Shown here one piece after another: positions 5,247 through 14,993 of a stretch of 21,430 nt of DNA (positions are counted from its first letter, which is position 1; the number at the start of each line of letters is the position of its first letter). A program made the position numbers and the translations under genes. Origin of the DNA: a virus. The stretch is from positions 1 through 21,430 of the IMG/VR virus record IMGVR_UViG_3300042320_000254, one strand, 5' to 3'. Under the pieces are notes generated by a model. It did not search any database and had not been told where the DNA came from. It saw only the letters and a program-made list of their open reading frames with translations.

Positions 5247-7730
5247 TCAAACTCCAAAGGTTCGTTGTGCAGCCTCTTGCGCGGCCATAGCGGTGCGCTC
5301 TTGCTCTTGGGTGAGTGCTGCGTTCTCACCGGCAATTTTTGCCGCCTCGATCTGCTGGCGGGTAAGGTTATCCTCGACGTTCATTGCGATGTCGGCCTGG
5401 ATCTTCTGGGCGTTTTGCGCCACGTCGGTATCTTGCTTTTCCTTCTTCAGCATGAGTTCGCCCTGATCCTTTTGGGCTCGGCGCTGGGTCTCTGCCACCG
5501 AAGTCTGAACAAGGGCCTCGACCTCCGGCGGTACCGGTGGCTTGGGCTGCATTTGCTGCGCGATCTGCATAAGCTGCTGGAGGATCGGCATCATCGGCTC
5601 GAAGGTCTCGGCCGAGTCGATATGGACGTGCCTTGCAACCGCGGACATGAGTTGCTGGGCCTCCTCGAAGATCGGCGTGACCTTCAGGGTATCCATGTCC
5701 TTGACCTCGGTGGCGTTGATGTACTCGCTCATCCGTTTGAGGTACCAGAGCGTTAAGTGCTGCTTGGCGTGTTCAAGCATGGCCGGTACGAACTTCTGTC
5801 CGATGATTGGGTTCATGCCGTAGACAGGGTCCATAGCGTAGGCCAAGTGCGTCTGCAAGTGCGCGATATGGTCCTGGTTCGGGAAGGCTGCGACCGGCTG
5901 CCCAAGGGACATGGCCACGTTCTCGAGCGCAGGGTTCATCTCCTTGACTTCGCGGACATCCGGCAGGACCTGATTGATCTCGGGCACCTTCATCTGCTTC
6001 AAGATCCGCTTCATGACCTCCCGGCGATCAAATAAGTCGGGATTGTCCTTAGCGAGTGCAGCCAGGGCTTGGTTTTGGGCAAAGCGTTGGGTCTCGCTGA
6101 AGATATGCGGATCAGAGACGGGGACGATGTCGGTGTTGCGGTCAAAGTCCTGGCGGCCAATGACGAGGTCCTCGACCATATCGCCCTTGCGCATATCCTC
6201 GAGCCACCAGCGATTGATCCTGCCAAGGACCATCAGCATCTTGCGCATGGACTTGTGCAGTCTCATGTGGATGCTGGAGTAAACCGCGGCGCCTTGCTCG
6301 ATCAAAGCCTGGGTAGTTCCGACCGGTGCGTTGTTGGATATATCAGCGATCTTCTCTTCGCTCGTTGTTACGACGCCCTTGGCCGCGTTGGTAATCCAGC
6401 CCAGCAACTCGAAGAGCACGGGCGATGGCGGATTGAAGGGGAAGGGCATGGCGATCTTCTTAATATCGTCAACGCCTGGGGCTCCCTCGATCTCGGCAAC
6501 CTGGGTCGGCTCAACCTGCACGCTCTGGCCTGTTATACGGGCTCCCTTGAGCTTGAGCATGGTCGGTGAGTTATTGATATGGGCAGAGTCTAAAAGGGCT
6601 CTCAGGGCCCCTGTAAGGGCCGCAGACAAGCCTCCAATCAACTGGGGCAAACCGATCGCATAAGCACCGCGCCAAGGGATAAATTTGAACTCGATGAGCC
6701 AGTCGAGCTTTTGCATCTGCTCGTCGCCCTCTTCCCAGTTACGGTAAAGGCCGACCACCTGCCGGGACTGCTCGTCGATCATCAGGATGTAAGGAGCAAG
6801 GTCGCCATTCGACTTTTCGTCATCATCGATCGTGAGGTTGACGTAGGAATGGAAGACGCGGCGCTCACCGTCGATGTTCTCGCTGGTCGACTTCTTGCCC
6901 TCGATTTTCTCGTTAGCCTTTTGCGCGGCCGTTGGCTCGGGCTCCATACTGGCGCGGGTATAGGTAACGTCCAGGTAAAGGTTTGCAGCGATCCGGCGGT
7001 TGAACTCCTCCTCGGATATGTCCTGCATTTCGGTACAACGCTGGGCGGTGTAAAAGCTTGGCGCGGAGAAGGGCAGCAGGATCTTATCGATAGGCACGAA
7101 CTCGGCGCAGGGGCGCTTCTTTTGCTCGTCATACCAAAGTTTCAGGTACTGGCTGCCACCGAGTGGTAGCTGAGTAGCAAGCTGCTCGAGTTCATCGCGA
7201 AGCTCTTCGATCTGCTCGGTACACTGCCAGTTCATGAAGTCGCGCTTACGCTCGGCAACATCCTGCTTTTGCTCGGTAACATCGCCAAGGATTTTTGTGC
7301 CTACAGGGCCATCAGGCGGCATGATCTCTTTCATGCACCGGCTGGCAAAATCCACGCAGGCTTCGGCAATTACTGGGTGTACAGCCTTGGATGCGCCCTG
7401 GAAGGTTGCACCGCCTGGAGCCTCATTACCAAGACCTGACCGCTTTAAGCCTTCCTCGTACTGCTTATCGCGCTCCTTACGAGCCTCCATGTCTTTCTCG
7501 AATAGCTCGAGGTACTTCAGAGCGAGGTCGTCCAGGGTGTTTGGATCGATCTTGGCTGCAAGGTTTTCATAGAACTGCGGATCTTCTTCGGGCCCGTCGT
7601 TCTCGGTCATGCGGACAACAGCCGACCCGTCCTCGAGTTCTTCGACGTCGGGCTTCTCGTCAAATAGCTTGTAGATCGTCTCGTCGCCCTCGGGGCTTTC
7701 CTCAAGGGGTAGATTCATTTCGATCGCCAT
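5247..7730 (-). CDS. Portal protein (827 aa), P22-like long type
   Basis: Forms the dodecameric ring at one capsid vertex through which DNA is packed and ejected. The size (about 700-830 aa) and placement before the head assembly genes fit the P22-type family. The N-terminal part is acidic. The core includes the segments GATFQGASKAVHPVIAEACV (about 107-126), FVPIDKILLPFSA, IEFKFIPWRGAYAIGLPQLI, and the long helix region GGLSAALTGALRALLDSAHI, followed by TSPT-like and PVGTTQALIEQGAAVYSSIH segments. The C-terminal 120 residues are Gln/Ala/Lys-rich and probably coiled-coil, like the portal barrel. GAGGAA precedes the ATG, which overlaps the upstream gene by 16 nt. Confidence 0.9.
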   Translation of the reverse strand: MAIEMNLPLEESPEGDETIYKLFDEKPDVEELEDGSAVVRMTENDGPEEDPQFYENLAAKIDPNTLDDLALKYLELFEKDMEARKERDKQYEEGLKRSGLGNEAPGGATFQGASKAVHPVIAEACVDFASRCMKEIMPPDGPVGTKILGDVTEQKQDVAERKRDFMNWQCTEQIEELRDELEQLATQLPLGGSQYLKLWYDEQKKRPCAEFVPIDKILLPFSAPSFYTAQRCTEMQDISEEEFNRRIAANLYLDVTYTRASMEPEPTAAQKANEKIEGKKSTSENIDGERRVFHSYVNLTIDDDEKSNGDLAPYILMIDEQSRQVVGLYRNWEEGDEQMQKLDWLIEFKFIPWRGAYAIGLPQLIGGLSAALTGALRALLDSAHINNSPTMLKLKGARITGQSVQVEPTQVAEIEGAPGVDDIKKIAMPFPFNPPSPVLFELLGWITNAAKGVVTTSEEKIADISNNAPVGTTQALIEQGAAVYSSIHMRLHKSMRKMLMVLGRINRWWLEDMRKGDMVEDLVIGRQDFDRNTDIVPVSDPHIFSETQRFAQNQALAALAKDNPDLFDRREVMKRILKQMKVPEINQVLPDVREVKEMNPALENVAMSLGQPVAAFPNQDHIAHLQTHLAYAMDPVYGMNPIIGQKFVPAMLEHAKQHLTLWYLKRMSEYINATEVKDMDTLKVTPIFEEAQQLMSAVARHVHIDSAETFEPMMPILQQLMQIAQQMQPKPPVPPEVEALVQTSVAETQRRAQKDQGELMLKKEKQDTDVAQNAQKIQADIAMNVEDNLTRQQIEAAKIAGENAALTQEQERTAMAAQEAAQRTFGV

Positions 7731-10700
7731 GATTTCCTCATCATTTCAAGACGCATAGCGTCGGTATCGGGCTCTCCGCCCTCTTTGTAGCCACGCAACG
7801 CCCTCATAAGATCTTCGTGGGTCGTCTTCTCGTCGGCTACTTTATCCCAGACCGCGTGGTGCGCTAGGTGCTGGTAATACGGGTCAAGCGATGGATCAAT
7901 ATCAAGGCCAAGTGCAGACTGCCTAGCCGCCAAGCGATCGACCGCCTCACGAGCGCCCAGCCCCTTACCCCTTTGCATCATCGTCTGGGGGGCTACAGGG
8001 CTCTCCAGGGAGTGCAGGTTAAGCTGTCTTGCGTCCAGGGTAGGTAAGTCTCCACGACCCAGCATCGAGCCTATAAAGCCGCTTTTAGCGCCTGCTATGC
8101 CCTTAATGCTTTCGGCCCAGTCGCGGTACTCATCAGCCGATCCGACAAGCGCCTGCTGCATTTGCGGGACCAGGGTCGACATGTTGTTGACGCCATACCG
8201 AAGCTGCTCGGTAAGCTGGTTGGCTTTGCCGAAGGGTGCGAACTTGGCCCGAATGTCGTCCAGGGCTTTCTCGTTGACCACGCCCTTCTCGGCGTCGTCG
8301 AGGAACTTCTGCCCCTGCTTGGAGCCCAGCCATTCAGCGAAGGCGCCCTCCGGCCTTACCAGCCCTTCGGTCTTCGGTACCTTCAAGCCTGCCTTGGTTG
8401 CCGTGTCATGGGATAGACCGCCGCGGCCAATGCTCGACTGCGTAATACCGTAGGCCTTAATCAGGTCCCGGACTCCGAGGTTACCGGCAGCGGCCCGCTT
8501 GCCCTGCTCAATCATAAAGTCTCCGTACCCACGCTGGATGTAATCCGGAACCTCGGCAAGATTAAGCTGCTTGTTAACCTCGGCCAGGGGCCTCCACTGC
8601 CACTCCTGGATCTTGGTGGCCTGGGGGTCTTGAAACTTGGCGATAGCCTCGGCCGCACGCTTGAGCTTCTTTGCACCGCCTGCCGCCATTTTCACCACCC
8701 CTCCATGTTTATACGGGATGGGCTGGCTAAATTTCTCACGGATCTCGGGGGTGATGTCGAACCCGATCTGGTCCATGGACTTTGACTTGCTGTACAACTC
8801 GTCAAGGTATTGCTCGGCCCTTTCGAGGCTTCGGAATCCAGGATGATCTGGTATCGCAATGTCGGTATCAGCATCGACCACATAGTACCGATCGCCTTGT
8901 AGCGAAACATCAAGCGGCCGTTGTTGCGTAATGCCTGGGATAGTCCGGACATTGTCCTTGCCAACCAGAGCCTTGAGCCTGCCAGGGATGATCTCGTCAT
9001 AGAACTTGCGCATTCCTGCCTCGGTGGACTCGCCATCGGCACCTTGAGGAAAGCGCAAGAAAGACTTGTGGCCGTCAATGAACGCAACGCGGTCGTAGCC
9101 CTCATCGACTGCACGCTTGATGATGTTCTTCAGGGACAGGTCAACCCACTCGTTGGTGTTCTTAACGAATGGCCCTGGCGGCGGACCATTTCGCTGCACA
9201 TCTTTAACAGCGATCATCTTTTCACGAATTTCTTGCAACTTTTCAACCAGTGCGCCGTATTCACTATCAGACCATGGAGCATTACCCCCCTCCATTGCTA
9301 TCTGTTTATCAAGTATGTCGCTCATCTCTGCGGACAGCTTTTCATATTGATTATCGACTTCGGGCCCCTTAAATCCAGACCGGCCCTTTTGCGCCCAGTC
9401 AGACTGAAGCTCCTCAATGAAAAGCACGTTCTTGCCTTCAGCGTCCACACGGTCATTCATCCTGATATGAGAAATGACGTTTGGATCTGACCAGTGCGGC
9501 GATCGAAACGCAGGATTTGCCTTACGCGAGGCAAATTCAATGTCGTAATCGGTTAACTTATCTTCAGGTTGAGAATTTAAGATTACCCGCGCCTCTTCCT
9601 CGCTGACCCTTTTAACCGGTACTTTAAGCAGGATCTCGCGGTAGTTCTTGCCCCCAGGTTCTTGGTAATCGTGAAATTCGGTCAGCCGCTCCCCAGGCTT
9701 GGTGCCATAGCTGTGAGTCCGGCTGAACTTGTTGATGTCCTCTTCGGCCTTCATCGCAAACTCGGCGGCATCGAGGTCGTTCTCCGCAAGAGCTTTCTTA
9801 TAACGCTCATCGGCAATCTTGCGCAACTGATTAATCTGCCTGTAATCGTTGACATCGAGGTTGGGCATATGCAGGTTGGCAAACCCTTTCATGTAGGGCG
9901 GTATGACAGACCTGCTCAGGACCACCTCTTCGACGTCGGGCATCGTGCCCTTGGTCATAGCCTGAACTTCCTCACGCGTGACGTTGGGCGCGGCAGCAAG
10001 CTTTTGAGCTAGGCCCGCATCCTCGAGGCGCTGCTTGCTGATACCTGCCTTGGTGAACTCATTGAGGAAGGCCTGCCCTGGCCCTTGCTTGCGCTGCAAG
10101 GCGGTGGCCATCTCTTCGATCGGGTTGTAAAAGCCAAGCTTGCTGACAGGTGCGTTGACGTTCAGTGGCGCTAACATGCTCAGAGCGTTGCCAAGCGGGC
10201 CTTCGCCAAACATGGCGCGATCGACTTGCTCGAGGCCTGTCCTGCCCAGTGCTGTGGCACCGCGTGTAATGGCTTGGGTTGCAGGCTTAACGAATGGCGT
10301 AACCATGCCGCCGATGTCTGTCAGTGCGCCGACATTGCGGCCAATCTCGCGCAGGTTTGCCTGCGATTGCTGGCGCTGTGGCGAACCTTCCATGATGCTG
10401 CCGGTGTAAGGCACCTGCTCTTCAGTGCTACCAAACAAGCCCGTAGCAAAGCCGCGGCTAAGCGCACCGAGTGGTGTCTCAGGCGTGGAGTCGCGCATCT
10501 GCTTTTGCTTGGCAGCCTTGGCGGCCATGGGATTGAAGTTGAACATCTGGGTGGGGTCGCCACCATTGCTCATACGAACCAATCCACCCTTGCGATACTC
10601 TTGCTGGCCCTTGTCGAAGAAATTAGACCGGACAAGAGGCGTGAGACTCGTATAACCGCCACCAAGATCTTCGTCTTCCTGTACGGGCTGCACGGGCTCC

Positions 10701-11890
10701 TGGTTTTCGGTGATGTTCCGAATATTCTGGGCGATGTCCTGAACTTGGCCACCAATCTCAGGCTGCTTCAGAATGGATGCGAAAGCATTGGCGGTTTCGC
10801 CGACTTGCGCAGGCGTTACCCCCTCCAGGCCTTGTAACTGCTCCATACCAAGCCGTAGGGAGCCGAGCCCCGATTGAGGTACAAGGCTGGGAACATCCTG
10901 CAACGTGCTAAGGGTTGCTTCAAAAGAAGCAGGATCGTAAGCCTGCAAGTTGCGTAGCGATTGGACTGGATCGATGTCGCCGGTGATTTGATCGACAGAC
11001 ATCAGCCTAGCAAGCCCTTGGTTTAGAGCGTTGCTTTCCTGCGAAGCGATCGACTGATCAAGCGCTGCTAACTCGGGCGTGGCCGCTACTTGATTACGAT
11101 CAAAGCGGTCAATCATTTCAACGACGCCAGGGTCTGCAAAGCCTGCGCCAAGCCCTTTATCACTTAAACCCGGGGTGTAATCAAGTGGGTTTGCACCTGT
11201 TACAGCCGCGTTGCTTGTTAGCTGCGAAAAAGGCTGAATGTCAGCGGGAGCGCCTAATAAATCCTCTTTCCATTTTGGGAATTCCTCATTCCATACCTCT
11301 GCTTTTATATCTCTTGGCTGATCAACGGCCGATTCGGTCATCGTATAAGCCAGCGGGTTTTGCAGCACATTCACAAAGGTTGAGGCCAGCGCAGGGTTCT
11401 CATAAACCTGCCACGCAGCTTCGTCAATCTCTTGGCGATTAAGCTTATCTAATGGGTCCGAACCGTGGTACTTAGGCACTGAGTCAAAGCTGTTAGGTCC
11501 TGAAGGCTGCGTTTGACTAACCAACTCCGAAAGACCGCTTGTCAAGGCGTCAACATATTCAGGATCAAGATCCTTGATGCGACCAAGCAATTCTGCTGGC
11601 GACTGGACATCGGCGATGTACTCGCCGATTTTTGGTGTGTAAATGCGATCCAGACCCTTTAATAAATTCCAAGTGTCCTCTTCAGGGAGGATTGTTAAGT
11701 CTTCGTTGAATTGGCTTAAAGGCGATCCGCTATCCCTTGAGTTGTAACGCGCCATTTGATCAATTGCTTCGTCAGCAAGCAAAGGCTTATCGGTTACGTC
11801 ACCGCCGCCCTGCATGCGAATAGGTTCACCCTTGGACTTCTTCGCGGCCTTCTTGGGCAGGTTGGCAGTGAACGGGTTGATCGGTTTCAT
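7715..11890 (-). CDS. Giant multidomain 'polyvalent-type' virion-associated protein (1391 aa)
   Basis: No single family covers the protein. Residues 1-430 are largely helical and not recognised. The linker RKGGLVRMSNGG (433-444) leads to a Gly/Ala-rich helical segment (445-600). Residues about 725-980 contain YGTKPGERLTEFHDYQ, KNYREILLKVP, HWSDPNVISHIRMNDR, LFIEELQSDWAQKGR and EGYDRVAFIDG. I recognise this order from domains of very large phage polyvalent proteins, thought to be injected with DNA. A second linker KHGGVVKMAAGG (1061-1072) leads to a C-terminal module (1090-1365) with LGRGDLPTLDARQLNLH and YYQHLAHHAVWDKV. The start overlaps the previous stop as ATGA, and the place between terminase and portal matches such proteins. 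Catalytic activity is not established. Confidence 0.8.
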   Translation of the reverse strand: MKPINPFTANLPKKAAKKSKGEPIRMQGGGDVTDKPLLADEAIDQMARYNSRDSGSPLSQFNEDLTILPEEDTWNLLKGLDRIYTPKIGEYIADVQSPAELLGRIKDLDPEYVDALTSGLSELVSQTQPSGPNSFDSVPKYHGSDPLDKLNRQEIDEAAWQVYENPALASTFVNVLQNPLAYTMTESAVDQPRDIKAEVWNEEFPKWKEDLLGAPADIQPFSQLTSNAAVTGANPLDYTPGLSDKGLGAGFADPGVVEMIDRFDRNQVAATPELAALDQSIASQESNALNQGLARLMSVDQITGDIDPVQSLRNLQAYDPASFEATLSTLQDVPSLVPQSGLGSLRLGMEQLQGLEGVTPAQVGETANAFASILKQPEIGGQVQDIAQNIRNITENQEPVQPVQEDEDLGGGYTSLTPLVRSNFFDKGQQEYRKGGLVRMSNGGDPTQMFNFNPMAAKAAKQKQMRDSTPETPLGALSRGFATGLFGSTEEQVPYTGSIMEGSPQRQQSQANLREIGRNVGALTDIGGMVTPFVKPATQAITRGATALGRTGLEQVDRAMFGEGPLGNALSMLAPLNVNAPVSKLGFYNPIEEMATALQRKQGPGQAFLNEFTKAGISKQRLEDAGLAQKLAAAPNVTREEVQAMTKGTMPDVEEVVLSRSVIPPYMKGFANLHMPNLDVNDYRQINQLRKIADERYKKALAENDLDAAEFAMKAEEDINKFSRTHSYGTKPGERLTEFHDYQEPGGKNYREILLKVPVKRVSEEEARVILNSQPEDKLTDYDIEFASRKANPAFRSPHWSDPNVISHIRMNDRVDAEGKNVLFIEELQSDWAQKGRSGFKGPEVDNQYEKLSAEMSDILDKQIAMEGGNAPWSDSEYGALVEKLQEIREKMIAVKDVQRNGPPPGPFVKNTNEWVDLSLKNIIKRAVDEGYDRVAFIDGHKSFLRFPQGADGESTEAGMRKFYDEIIPGRLKALVGKDNVRTIPGITQQRPLDVSLQGDRYYVVDADTDIAIPDHPGFRSLERAEQYLDELYSKSKSMDQIGFDITPEIREKFSQPIPYKHGGVVKMAAGGAKKLKRAAEAIAKFQDPQATKIQEWQWRPLAEVNKQLNLAEVPDYIQRGYGDFMIEQGKRAAAGNLGVRDLIKAYGITQSSIGRGGLSHDTATKAGLKVPKTEGLVRPEGAFAEWLGSKQGQKFLDDAEKGVVNEKALDDIRAKFAPFGKANQLTEQLRYGVNNMSTLVPQMQQALVGSADEYRDWAESIKGIAGAKSGFIGSMLGRGDLPTLDARQLNLHSLESPVAPQTMMQRGKGLGAREAVDRLAARQSALGLDIDPSLDPYYQHLAHHAVWDKVADEKTTHEDLMRALRGYKEGGEPDTDAMRLEMMRKSWRSK

Positions 11891-14800
11891 TTGCGCCCTT
11901 TCACTATGCCGCCCTTCTTCTTGCTCAGCTTGACGCCCTGGACGTCGGAGCCTTTGGGCGCGATTAGTAAGGATTCGTAAACGTCGTGGGGCATCTTGCT
12001 CGACTTCATGGACATGCGCCCAACGATGTCGCCGATCCCGAAGACATCGCCCTGGCTCTTCGGCCTAAGGGTTGGGTTGTCGCCCGTCATGGTATTGAAC
12101 ATTTCGGCAGGCGTGGCGTACTCAGTGGCCAGCCCGTACTTGTGTCCCATGCCCGATTGCTCGATGGCCACGAGGAAGTCCAGGTCCTTGAGGATTGGAT
12201 CGCCTTCGGTCTCGTAAAGCTGTTTGCGCACGAGGTTTGACTTGGTGATCGAGCCCTTCTTGCGGTCGCCAATGGTGAGGTCTGTTTCCTTCTCGGCGCT
12301 CATCATGGGCCTGCCGGTATTCGGGTTGATCAGTACACCGACGTCCTGCATGACCTTCTTGTCCATGACCTCGCCGGTACGCGGGTTCACGAAGGCGCCC
12401 GAGTAAAAGTCCGAGCGCTTCATGTTGTTGACCTCGAGAACCTTCTCGACAAGCTTTTGCACGTTCGGGTTGTTCTTGGGGTCAAGGAACCACCGGCTAG
12501 GCATCGGCAGGAGGTTGACGCGATCGGGCTGGGACAGCCTGCTTGCGATGTCCATAGTGGGGTCGATGGCCGACGTGATGGTCTGCTTGGCAGGCTTAGC
12601 AAGGGCCTGGAGACCGCTTACTATGGCCTTGCCGCCTGCCTGCATCTTCTTGATCTTGCCGCCCTTCTTGTAGCCAGCCTTCTGAAGCTTGGTTAGTAGC
12701 TCTTCGGATAGGAACTGGGAAGGCGCATAGCCTCGAGTCCAGTCCATGTACCCAGGCTGACGACCCTTCTCGGTAAGGACCTTGTTAATGTAGTCCTCCA
12801 TTAGCAGTTCTCGTGGCGCAGGCATGAAGCTGACGCCAAGATCCTCGCCTTTGAGGATGGTCGGGAAGGCCGGGTGAAGGTCGGGCCTGTCCATCATCTC
12901 GCCGCTAAGCTGGAAGAGGCGGTTGCCAAGCGAACCTGTCGGCACTTCCAAGAGCGCCGGATCTGTCGTGCGCTGAATGATCCGATCGTAATCGAAGATC
13001 TGACCTTTCTTACCGCCAACGCCGATACCGCCCATGACGTCAGCAGCGGCTGCGCGTTTGTCGAAGGTGTCGACAAGCTTGCGGAACTTCCTGGGGTTCG
13101 TAATGTCGACGTCGGCCGGGAATAGGTTCTTGCCCTCCTTATCGACCACCGAGGCAAGCTTTGCGTTCAGGGTGTCCTTGAGTTCGGGCGTGAGCTTTTC
13201 TTGCTTAACGCCGCCCATAAACTCCTTGTAGAGGCGGTCGAATACCATCTGGTTCGACTTGTGCTGCGTCGGCGTTCCAAGCATGGTCGTCCAGATCGCT
13301 TGGCCTTCAGGCACGCGGCGATTGGACCCTATGATGGTCTGCCCCACTCCAGGCGTCTTAACGCCCCAGGTCGCACCGGCATAACGCGGATCGGTAAGCT
13401 GAATACCTGAGAATCCCGGACCACCAAGAAAGCCCTCTCCGACTTTAGTTCTATCGGCCTGGGTGATCATCAGTGTCTTGCCTTCGTGCTTGCCTAAAGC
13501 TTCGGACGGCAGGATGAGACCGGACTCGGTGACCTCCAGAATTCTCTTCTCGACGTCCTTGGGCATTTCCATGTTCAAGCCAGTCTTGCCCTGGAAGCTC
13601 TGACCAGGAAGAGCCCTAAAAGCCTTCTCGGCGGCCTTCTTGGCCAAACCGCCGCCTGCCATGCTTACGAGGCCGCCTCGAGCACCGCCCTGGTAATTAC
13701 CCGGATCGTCCGGCTTAGCTGTAGGTACGATCGGCGTCGTTGAGTCTGCCGTGATGGTTGCTGGGCTGGTAATCGTTGGGCTGGTAACCGTCGGACTGGT
13801 CGTCGTAGATCCCGCAGGCGGGACGTAGGTCGACAGCTTGGGTGCCAGGGCATTCAGGCGTGCGGTCTTAGCGGCTGCCAACTGGTTTTGCCGTTGCAGG
13901 CGGAGCGCGTCTTGGTTGGCAAACTGAGCGGCTCGGTTTTGGGCCATCAGGTTCGAAGCTGCATCCCTTGCTACGGACTGCTGTCTCATTTGGCCCAGGC
14001 CTGTCGCCATGGGATTAAGACCTTTATAGGGAACTCCGCCAGCAGCCATGCCGGGAGCCGCCCTCCAGCCCTGACCTCCAGTTGCGTCGTCATTGCTCGA
14101 TCCGTCTACCAGACCGCCGCGTGCGAAACCGCGACCAGACATGTCCTGAGCCACGCTCGGGTCGTAGATTGCATAAGCCTTGCCCGTTGCGTTGGGCATT
14201 TGAGTACCGGCAAAGCCAGCGTCGAGGATCTCTTGGCGGATCATATCCTTTCCGATCCCAGGCTTGACCATGGCCTGCCTGCGCAGCATGTCGTAGTAGT
14301 CAAGGCCTTCCATTTGGCCCTGGGGCGTGTCGTACATCTTGTCGAACATCAGCATCCGGTTGCGATCAACGTCGACAGGCGTGACGTTAGCTCCAGGCTG
14401 ATTGCCGGTGAACTTGTTGGCGTACCGGGGAAGCTCTGCCGTGTAAAATGCGCGGCCCATCGAGGCGTGGGGATCTGCCCTCATGATGTCGAACTTGCCC
14501 TCGATCGGGATACGCTGGCCAGAGTAGACGCGCATGAAGTCGGGCTCGGGCCCCTTAAGCACCTCGGCTACCGGCTTGGGCGCCTTGGGCATCATGGACT
14601 CGACCTTCTGCATGTTGTTTAGCCTGCCTGCCATCTTTTGCAGTGCAGCATTGGTCCCAGCCCCTCCGGCCATCGATGCAGGGACCGACCCGAAGGTCTG
14701 GCCCATCTGGGCCGTGTGAGCGCGGTCAGGCTGCGTTAAAGGGTTTGGGGTCATGCCTCGTAAGGCGTGGCTCATTTCTTCGCTTGTAGGCCCTTGTAGG

Positions 14801-14985
14801 CCCCTTGCAAGCATGGCTGGCATGAAGCCTGCCGTCTTGATGTTGCTTAGCGCCTGGGTGATGTCGCCTGCCGTACCCAAGCCTTCTGCCAGGGCGCCTC
14901 GTACCGCACCGCGGCCCATGTCGGCTAGGCCTTGCAGGGCCTGGGGGATGAACGTCGGATTCTTCTGGGCGCGTGGGTTTGGCAT
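11887..14985 (-). CDS. Giant multidomain polyvalent-type protein with ADP-ribosyltransferase-like module (1032 aa)
   Basis: Residues about 148-285 resemble the ADP-ribosyltransferase-like fold found in phage MuF-type proteins: MRVYSGQ, then MGRAFYTAELPRYANKF, NVTPVDVDRNRMLMFDKM, DAGFAGTQM and AYAIYDPS. Whether the active residues are kept cannot be judged. RGGLV (289-293) and RGGLVSMAGGGL (436-447) flank a Gln/Ala section and a Thr/Ser/Pro linker (393-422). A second module (465-770) includes ALGKHEGKTLMITQADRTKV, GGPGFSGIQL and QHKSNQMVFDRL. KKGGKIKKMQAGG (773-785) leads to a third module (800-1012) with MGHKYGLATEYATPAEMF and KSQGDVFGIGDIVGR. The end is KKKGGIVKGRK. A weak AGGGA precedes the ATG. 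Likely delivered or assembled with the virion, by analogy. Confidence 0.8.
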   Translation of the reverse strand: MPNPRAQKNPTFIPQALQGLADMGRGAVRGALAEGLGTAGDITQALSNIKTAGFMPAMLARGLQGPTSEEMSHALRGMTPNPLTQPDRAHTAQMGQTFGSVPASMAGGAGTNAALQKMAGRLNNMQKVESMMPKAPKPVAEVLKGPEPDFMRVYSGQRIPIEGKFDIMRADPHASMGRAFYTAELPRYANKFTGNQPGANVTPVDVDRNRMLMFDKMYDTPQGQMEGLDYYDMLRRQAMVKPGIGKDMIRQEILDAGFAGTQMPNATGKAYAIYDPSVAQDMSGRGFARGGLVDGSSNDDATGGQGWRAAPGMAAGGVPYKGLNPMATGLGQMRQQSVARDAASNLMAQNRAAQFANQDALRLQRQNQLAAAKTARLNALAPKLSTYVPPAGSTTTSPTVTSPTITSPATITADSTTPIVPTAKPDDPGNYQGGARGGLVSMAGGGLAKKAAEKAFRALPGQSFQGKTGLNMEMPKDVEKRILEVTESGLILPSEALGKHEGKTLMITQADRTKVGEGFLGGPGFSGIQLTDPRYAGATWGVKTPGVGQTIIGSNRRVPEGQAIWTTMLGTPTQHKSNQMVFDRLYKEFMGGVKQEKLTPELKDTLNAKLASVVDKEGKNLFPADVDITNPRKFRKLVDTFDKRAAAADVMGGIGVGGKKGQIFDYDRIIQRTTDPALLEVPTGSLGNRLFQLSGEMMDRPDLHPAFPTILKGEDLGVSFMPAPRELLMEDYINKVLTEKGRQPGYMDWTRGYAPSQFLSEELLTKLQKAGYKKGGKIKKMQAGGKAIVSGLQALAKPAKQTITSAIDPTMDIASRLSQPDRVNLLPMPSRWFLDPKNNPNVQKLVEKVLEVNNMKRSDFYSGAFVNPRTGEVMDKKVMQDVGVLINPNTGRPMMSAEKETDLTIGDRKKGSITKSNLVRKQLYETEGDPILKDLDFLVAIEQSGMGHKYGLATEYATPAEMFNTMTGDNPTLRPKSQGDVFGIGDIVGRMSMKSSKMPHDVYESLLIAPKGSDVQGVKLSKKKGGIVKGRK

Positions 14986-14993
14986 GGTGGTCC

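Noticed and set aside
13738-13812. Short Thr/Ser/Pro codon repeats in the 1032-aa gene as a DNA repeat element
   Set aside because: The near-repeats encode an in-frame SPTVT/SPTIT linker and are explained by the protein.
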